NCBI RefSeq assembly: GCF_003265345.1
Contig: NZ_QFWW01000030.1
Span: 62,001-126,000, forward strand
DNA from: Lentzea terrae
GTDB lineage: Bacteria > Actinomycetota > Actinomycetes > Mycobacteriales > Pseudonocardiaceae
DNA length: 64,000 bases
Direction: 5' to 3'
The notes beneath the pieces are model-generated. The model worked only from the letters and a program-made list of their open reading frames with translations. It did not search any database and was not told where the DNA came from. A program made the translations under genes and the position numbers. Positions 58,983 through 64,000 of the stretch are shown in pieces (the first letter of the stretch is position 1; each line of letters begins with the position of its first letter).

Positions 58983-61683
58983 CCAGTTCGCCGGCCTCAC
59001 GTGCGCCGAGCTGGGTGAACAACTCCTTGGCCCGCAACCACATCTCGTCGTCGCCAGTCGCGGCGGCGAGATCGCGCATCGTCCGTGCCCGCCAGATCGG
59101 CAGCCCCAGCTCGGTCCACTGACCGAGTGCGTCCTCGAGCAGTGCCGACGCTTCGTCGTCCCGGCCCTGAGCCAGCGCGGCCTCACCGAGCGTCCGGGTC
59201 ATCAACGCGACGCCGAACCGGTCGCGCTGGCGCGTGCAGACCTCCAGGCACTCGGCCAAAAGGTCGTCCACGCTGTCGAGTTCGCCCGCCCGCAGCAACG
59301 CCTTCGCCAACGACTGGGCCGCGTACGTGGCACCGAGCTCGTCGCCGGCCTCGCGCAGGACCTGCTCGGCTTCCCGACTCAGCGCAACGGCTTCGGGGAA
59401 CGCACCCGCGGCGCGGTGGCACAAGCTCAAGCCGCGCAACGCCAGCGCCGCACCGCGCTGGTCGTCCTGCGCCTGGTAGAGCTCGACGCACCGCTCGAAC
59501 GCCCGCGTCGCCTCCGCCAGGCCGCCGTGGTCGCGGTGGATCGCGCCGACGCCGTAGCTGGCCGCCGCGACCACTCCCTTGTCCCCCAACGCGATCGCCT
59601 GGTCGAGCAGCTCGCGGGCGCGTTCGAACTCGGCCAGGTCGCGGTACACCGTGCCCATGCCGACGCACGCGACGGCGAGCGTCTCCGGTTCGTCGATCTC
59701 GGCCGCGATCTCCGCCGCCTGCTGGAAGCTCGTCAGCGCGGCCGCGAAGTCGTCCTGCTCGTAGCGCAACTGCCCGATCCCGGCCAGCAGCACGGCCTCG
59801 GCCCGGCGGTTGCCGCGTTCGCGGGCCGACCGCAGCGCCACCTCGTGCGTGCGCTGCCAGTTGCCGAACTCGTTGCGTGCTGCGAAAGGCGACGACAGCA
59901 GTGACGTGATCACGGTGGTGGTGAGTTCGTCGACGCCGAGGGCATGCGCCCGTTCGACCGCACGCACGACCGCGTCTGTCTCCGCGTGCAGCCAGCCGGT
60001 CGGATCTTCCTCGACGTCCTCTTCCAGCCGCGGGTCCAGCTCGATCTCGGTGTGCAACTGCGGCCGCAGCCCCAAAGTCACGCGCGGCAGCTTCTGCACG
60101 CCGGTCTCGACGAGGGCGAGCCAGGTCTTCAGCAGGCGCGTCACGGCCTCCGTCGCGGGTTCCTGCGCGGCCTGCTCGACGCCGAAGAGCTGCACCAGGT
60201 CGTGGAACCGGTAGCGCACGCGGCCGATCTGGTCGACCCCGGCGACGTCCACCAGCCGCAGGTCGACGAGGTGCTCGACGACGTCTTCCGCGTCGTACGG
60301 CGAGATGTCCAGCAACGGTGCCGCGACCCAGGCGCCGAAGTTCGGCAGGTCGAGCAACGACAGCAGGTGGAAAGCCTTGCGGTGCTGTGCGTCCAGCTCC
60401 GAGTAGTTGAGCTTCAGCGACGACCGGATGGCGAGGTCGCCCGTCTCCAGCTCGTCCAGCCGTCTTCGCTCGTCCGACAACCGCTTGGCGAGCGTCTTCA
60501 ACGGCCAGTGCGGCCGTGCCAGCAGCTTCGCGCCCGCCGCCCGCAACGCCAGCGGCACACCGCCGCACAGCTCCGCGATCCGGCGCGCCGACTCGGGTTC
60601 CGCGCCGATCCGCTCGGCACCGACGATCCGGCCGAGCATCTCCTCGCTGACCGAGGAGTCGAAGAACCCCAGCTCGATCGGCTCGGCGCCCTCCAGCCCG
60701 GTGAGCCTGCTGCGACTGGTGATGATCACGAAGCAGTTCGCGTTGCCCGGCAGCAGCTGCCGGACCTGGGCCTCGCTGCGGGCGTTGTCGAGCACGATCA
60801 CCAGCCGCCGGTCGGACACCGTGCGCCGGTACAGCTCGACCCGTTCGTCCGGTGCGGTGGGCTGGTCCTGGCCGGGGATGCCGAGCAGGCCGAGGAACCG
60901 CCCGAGCACCTCCTGCGGTTCCAGATCCCGGCCCGCGCCGCGCAGATCCGCGAACAGCTGCCCGTCCGGATACGACTTGCGCAGCAGATGCGCGGCGTGC
61001 ACCGCCAGCGCGGACTTGCCCGCCCCGCCGAACCCGGACACGACCACGGTGGGCGTCGCGGTGCTGTCCTGGCCTGCAGTGTCTTCAGTGAGGCCGAGAA
61101 CCTGCTTCAACGCCTCCTCGCGGCCGGTGAAGTCGCTGATGTCGGGCGGCAGGTGGTGCGGGACGACCTGCTGCGCCGGCACGGCCGGTGCCGACACCAC
61201 CACCGTCTTCGGCACGTCGATCTCGAGCGTGCCGTTGAGGATCGCCGTCTGCAGGTCCCGCAGCTTCTCGCCCGGCTCGATGCCGAGCTCGTCGAGCAGG
61301 TACTCGCGCGCCTCGCGGTAGACGTTGAGCGCGTCCGCCTGCCGTCCGGCGCGGTGGAACGCCCGCATCAGCAGTTCACGCGTCTCCTCACGCGCCGGGT
61401 GCTCGTTGGCCAGCGCCGACAACCGCGCGATCGCGTCCTCGACCCGGCTCTGCGCCAGCTCGCACCGGCCGAGCCCCTCCTCGGCGCTGAGCCTCGACTC
61501 CGCCAGCGTCAGCGCGTGCCCGCGGGCGAACGCCGACTCCACCCCGTGCAACGCCGGACCGCGCCACAACGCGAGCCCGTGCTGGTAGTGCGTGATCGCG
61601 GTGGCCGGGTCGTCCGCCCGTTCCGCCTGCCGCGCCGTGGTCAGGTGCCGGTTGAACTGCTCGACGTCGCTGTCCACGTCCAG

Positions 61684-61699
61684 CAGGTACCCAGGTACC
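61684..61699 (-). repeat. 8-bp tandem duplication causing the SARP frameshift
   Basis: CAGGTACC occurs twice in tandem (61684-61691, 61692-61699) and is followed by the near copy CAGGTGCC (61700-61707). Eight bases is not a multiple of three, so the extra copy shifts the frame. The array of near-copies favours replication slippage. Confidence 0.92.
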
Positions 61700-62042
61700 C
61701 AGGTGCCCTCGTGACCAGCGACTTCCCGACGGCACGGCGTAACGACGACACGTAGGTGTGCACCAGCGCGCCCGCTGTCTGCGGCGGCGCCTCGTCCCAG
61801 ATCAGGTCGATCAACCGCTCCACCGGCACGACCTGACGCGGTTGCAGCAACAGGGCCGCCAGCAACGTTCTCGGCTTCGGTCCGCCGAGGCTCACCTGTC
61901 TGTCCCCGACCCAAACCTCGATCGGTCCAAGCACGAGCGCTCGCACGCTCACCCCCATCCCCCAGTGCACCTTTCGGTGCGCTGAAGAGCATGCCTCATT
62001 CTCGCTCGTTACGACACGTTTCAGCGGGAGTTCCGTGGTTCC

Positions 62043-63263
62043 ATGAAGGGCATGGATCGTCGAGACTTCCTCGTGGGGACCGGACTTCTCGCCGTCACGC
62101 CGACGGCCGCGTCGGCCGCGCAGGGCACGGACTGGGGCGCCGTGCGCCGCGAGTTCCGGCTGGACCCGACGTTGATCAACCTGGGGCTGTTCTACCTGGC
62201 GTCGAACCCGCGCGAGGTGCGGTCCGCGGTCGAGACGTTCAAGCGCAAACTCGACGCCAACTCGCACGACCTGATGCCGGACCAGGCGCAGGAGGTGGCC
62301 GTCGCGCTGGGGCAGTACGTCGGCGGCGCACCCGACGACATCGCGTTCGTGCCCAACACCACCATCGGACTGTCGATCGTCTACGGCGGCCTTCGGTTGC
62401 GCCGAGACCAGGAGCTGCTGCTCACCGACCAGGACCACGCGTGGCACCGGCAGGCAGCGCAACTGGCCGCTGACCGGGTCGGCGCGAAGGTCAGGATCGG
62501 CACGCTGTACGCGAACTCGGCGTCGGTGACCGAGGACGAGGTCGCGTCGCGGTTGCGCAACTCGATCACGCCGCAGACCCGTGCCGTTGGCATCACGTGG
62601 GTGCAGTCGAGCACGGGCGTTCGAATGCCGGTGCGGGCGTGCGCGCAGGTTGTCGCCGAGGCCAACAAGGGCCGTTCTCCGGAAGACCGCTGTCTCCTCG
62701 TCGTCGACGGTGTCCACGGACTGGCCGCGGTCGACGACGACGCGGCGCGGCTGGGCGCGGACGTTTTCGTTGCAGGAACGCACAAGTGGCTGTTCGGGCC
62801 GCGCGGCACCGGCATGGTGTGGGTCAACCCCCAGGTGAGCAACCAGATCGTGCCGCTGCTGCCGAGCCTGAGCGACCGCAGCGAGACGGCGTTGCTCGGC
62901 CCCGGCGGCTTCCACGCGTTCGAGCAGTACTACGCCGTCCGCGCGGCCGTCGAGTTCCACCAACGCCTGGGCCGCAGCCGGGTGGCGGCCCGCATCACCG
63001 AGCTGGCAACGAGGTTCAAGGACGGGCTGGCCGAGATCCCCGGCGTCGTCATCCACACGCCGCGCGACCCGCGGATGTCCGCGGGCATGGTGTGCTTCGA
63101 CGTGCCGGGACAGCCTGGCCCCGAAGTCGTCGGGCGGCTCAAGGAGAAGCGCATCCAGATCACCACGGCGGCCTACCGCATCCCGTACGCGCGAATCGGC
63201 ACGGCCATCCTCAACACCCCGGCGGAGATCGACCGGACGCTGAAGGAGATCCGTTCACTCTAG
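62043..63263 (+). CDS. Tat-exported class V aminotransferase-like PLP enzyme
   Basis: A 406-residue PLP fold-type I protein with a twin-arginine signal, MKGMDRRDFLVGTGLLAVTPTAASAA (RRDFL motif). The mature domain shows FVPNTTIGLSIVYGG (PLP phosphate turn), DQDHAWHRQAA, the aspartate in LLVVDGVHGLAAVDDDAARLGADVF, and the Schiff-base lysine in AGTHKWLFGPRGTG. It resembles isopenicillin-N epimerase and NifS-like class V enzymes. An exported PLP enzyme would fold with cofactor in the cytoplasm first, which is consistent with Tat. Substrate unknown. Divergent from the SARP gene. ATG at 62052 is an alternative start. Confidence 0.88.
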   Translation: MKGMDRRDFLVGTGLLAVTPTAASAAQGTDWGAVRREFRLDPTLINLGLFYLASNPREVRSAVETFKRKLDANSHDLMPDQAQEVAVALGQYVGGAPDDIAFVPNTTIGLSIVYGGLRLRRDQELLLTDQDHAWHRQAAQLAADRVGAKVRIGTLYANSASVTEDEVASRLRNSITPQTRAVGITWVQSSTGVRMPVRACAQVVAEANKGRSPEDRCLLVVDGVHGLAAVDDDAARLGADVFVAGTHKWLFGPRGTGMVWVNPQVSNQIVPLLPSLSDRSETALLGPGGFHAFEQYYAVRAAVEFHQRLGRSRVAARITELATRFKDGLAEIPGVVIHTPRDPRMSAGMVCFDVPGQPGPEVVGRLKEKRIQITTAAYRIPYARIGTAILNTPAEIDRTLKEIRSL

Positions 63264-63276
63264 ATTTCGGGCAGCT

Positions 63277-64000
63277 CTAGAACCTCGGCAGCACAGCGGT
63301 TCCCGGTGGCGCCAGCTCCACGCTGGTCGTCTCCATCATGACCTCCGGCCGGTCCATGGCCTCGTGCGCGGCCCACCCGCCGCCGAGCACGAGCGCCAGC
63401 AGCCCGGCCGCGATGAACGGCGTGGTCGGAACGTGCCGCCTGGTCCTGGTTTCCTCGCGCGGCTGCGGCAACCAGACCACCGGTTCCGCGGCGGGTTCGG
63501 GTTCCAGCTGCCTGGCTTCGAGATACGCGCCAGTCGCAGTCACACCGTCCGGCGCCCGCAGCACCGGGATCTGCAGCCGTGCCGAGATCTCCTTGGCCAC
63601 CAGTGGAATCCGGGCCGATCCGCCGACGAGCAGGATGACGTCGGGCGCGCACAGCCCGGCTGTGCTCACCACGCGTTCCAGGGCGGCGACCGCCAGCTCG
63701 ACGGACGGCCGGATGATCGCCTCGAACTCCAGCCTGCTGAGCCTGACCTCGCGCACCTCGTCGTCGGTGAGCACCGGAATCCGGACCTCGGGGTAGCTGC
63801 CGAGCAGCTCCTTCGCCTCGATGCAGCTCTGCACGAGCTCAGGGCTGTGCGTCCCGATCTTCGCGACGACGTGCTCCACGACCAGGTCGTCGAGGTCGAA
63901 CCCGCCGATCTCGACCCGCTCCGGTCGCCCAACGAGCAGGAACACCCCTTGTTTGCACAGCAGCGTGATGTCGGCGGCGGTGGCGCCGAAGTCGAACACC
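63277..64000 (-). CDS. Hsp70 (DnaK)-like protein with C-terminal membrane anchor (N-terminus beyond window)
   Basis: Only the last 241 codons are visible. They contain the actin-fold Hsp70 segments: VFDFGATAADITLL near the start (second phosphate-binding loop), VEIGGFDLDDLVVEHV, and LCAPDVILLVGGSARIPLVAKEIS, the adenosine-binding GGSARIP motif. The substrate-binding domain of true DnaK is absent. Instead a Pro/Glu-rich stretch, then one span (FIAAGLLALVLGGGWAA) and a short tail follow. This is one of the actinobacterial membrane-tethered Hsp70-like ATPases, probably sensory or regulatory rather than a general chaperone. Confidence 0.88.
   Translation of the reverse strand, partial: VFDFGATAADITLLCKQGVFLLVGRPERVEIGGFDLDDLVVEHVVAKIGTHSPELVQSCIEAKELLGSYPEVRIPVLTDDEVREVRLSRLEFEAIIRPSVELAVAALERVVSTAGLCAPDVILLVGGSARIPLVAKEISARLQIPVLRAPDGVTATGAYLEARQLEPEPAAEPVVWLPQPREETRTRRHVPTTPFIAAGLLALVLGGGWAAHEAMDRPEVMMETTSVELAPPGTAVLPRF

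Larger units (their letters stand above)
58945..61958 (-). pseudogene. AfsR-like SARP regulator, frameshifted by an 8-bp tandem duplication
   Basis: A SARP/BTAD-NB-ARC-TPR regulator of about 1000 residues in two frames. Frame 1 (from ATG 61958 or GTG 61952) encodes the OmpR-like DNA-binding domain: VSVRALVLGPIEVWVGDRQV, PRTLLAALLLQPRQVV, IDLIWDEAPPQTAGALVHTYVSSLRRAVG, then RAPGYL. Frame 2 resumes at PGYLLDVDSDVEQFNRHL with the BTAD domain, P-loop GFGGAGKSALA, Walker B LVIVLDN, GVPLALRAA and TPR helices. At 61684-61699 CAGGTACC is duplicated. Removing one copy restores RAPGYLLDVDSD and a single frame. Either a slippage variant, a true pseudogene, or a sequencing error. SARPs activate biosynthetic clusters; no such cluster is in the window. 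Confidence 0.9.

Noticed and set aside
59944..61755. 603-codon plus-strand frame opposite the SARP gene
   Set aside because: It shadows the NB-ARC/BTAD region. Only the minus strand carries P-loop and BTAD motifs.

Overview
The window is very GC-rich, uses GTG starts freely, and packs genes tightly with GTGA/ATGA start-stop overlaps. It encodes an actinobacterial S1 protein, a CoaE-GrpB fusion, SARP/STAND regulators, YhgE/Pip and DUF5685 proteins, and a type VII (ESX-like) effector locus. This points to a filamentous actinomycete, most likely Pseudonocardiaceae (Lentzea/Saccharothrix/Actinosynnema-like). The genus is inferred from gene content only. I saw no rRNA, tRNA, CRISPR array, IS element or prophage.

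Layout. 1-1139: a truncated secreted trypsin-like protease and an FKBP isomerase. 1234-8535: a type VII-linked polymorphic toxin island with a YbaB-like protein, an EspC-like protein, a 1526-residue effector ending in a YwqJ-type deaminase, two tandem YwqK-like immunity genes and a YezG-like immunity candidate. 8526-18708: an ASCH-like regulator, an HdeD protein, an HTH/RES toxin-antitoxin pair, a STAND NB-ARC-TPR regulator, an FAD oxidoreductase, an S9 peptidase, an amidohydrolase, and a TerC protein behind a manganese (yybP-ykoY) riboswitch. 19066-23276: an extracytoplasmic hydrolase fused through a membrane span to an ABC ATPase, two small duplicated ORFs, and an ABC-2 permease, all translationally coupled. 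23273-28353: two VOC proteins, an MmcQ/YjbR protein, a MarR regulator and an S8 subtilase that lacks its catalytic serine segment. 28354-38002: uvrB, a DUF5685 protein, two DUF402 paralogues, coaE, an MFS pump with a divergent MerR regulator and operator, a lipoprotein, and rpsA.

38184-45628: a methyltransferase, a GNAT enzyme, a TetR-controlled YhgE/Pip operon, small membrane and secreted proteins, a P-loop kinase/Rossmann pair and cspA. 45809-53182: a DUF4328 protein, then a six-gene sugar-uptake operon (two Gfo/Idh/MocA dehydrogenases, binding protein, two permeases, a YesL-like protein, no ATPase) divergent from a nucleoside hydrolase. 53240-58943: paired membrane coiled-coil proteins, two NlpC/P60-type proteins (one carrying a beta-propeller), a GNAT/HxlR divergent pair with twin operators, and a secreted alkaline-phosphatase-superfamily enzyme. 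58945-64000: an AfsR-like SARP regulator broken by an 8-bp tandem duplication, a Tat-exported class V aminotransferase-like protein, and the C-terminal part of a membrane-anchored Hsp70-like protein.

The strongest leads are the YwqJ/YwqK-type toxin island, the hydrolase-ABC fusion with its duplicated palindromic mini-ORFs, the TerC riboswitch with an explicit Shine-Dalgarno switch, the serine-less subtilase, and the slippage-prone SARP gene. Membrane segments, signal peptides and family assignments were judged by eye.
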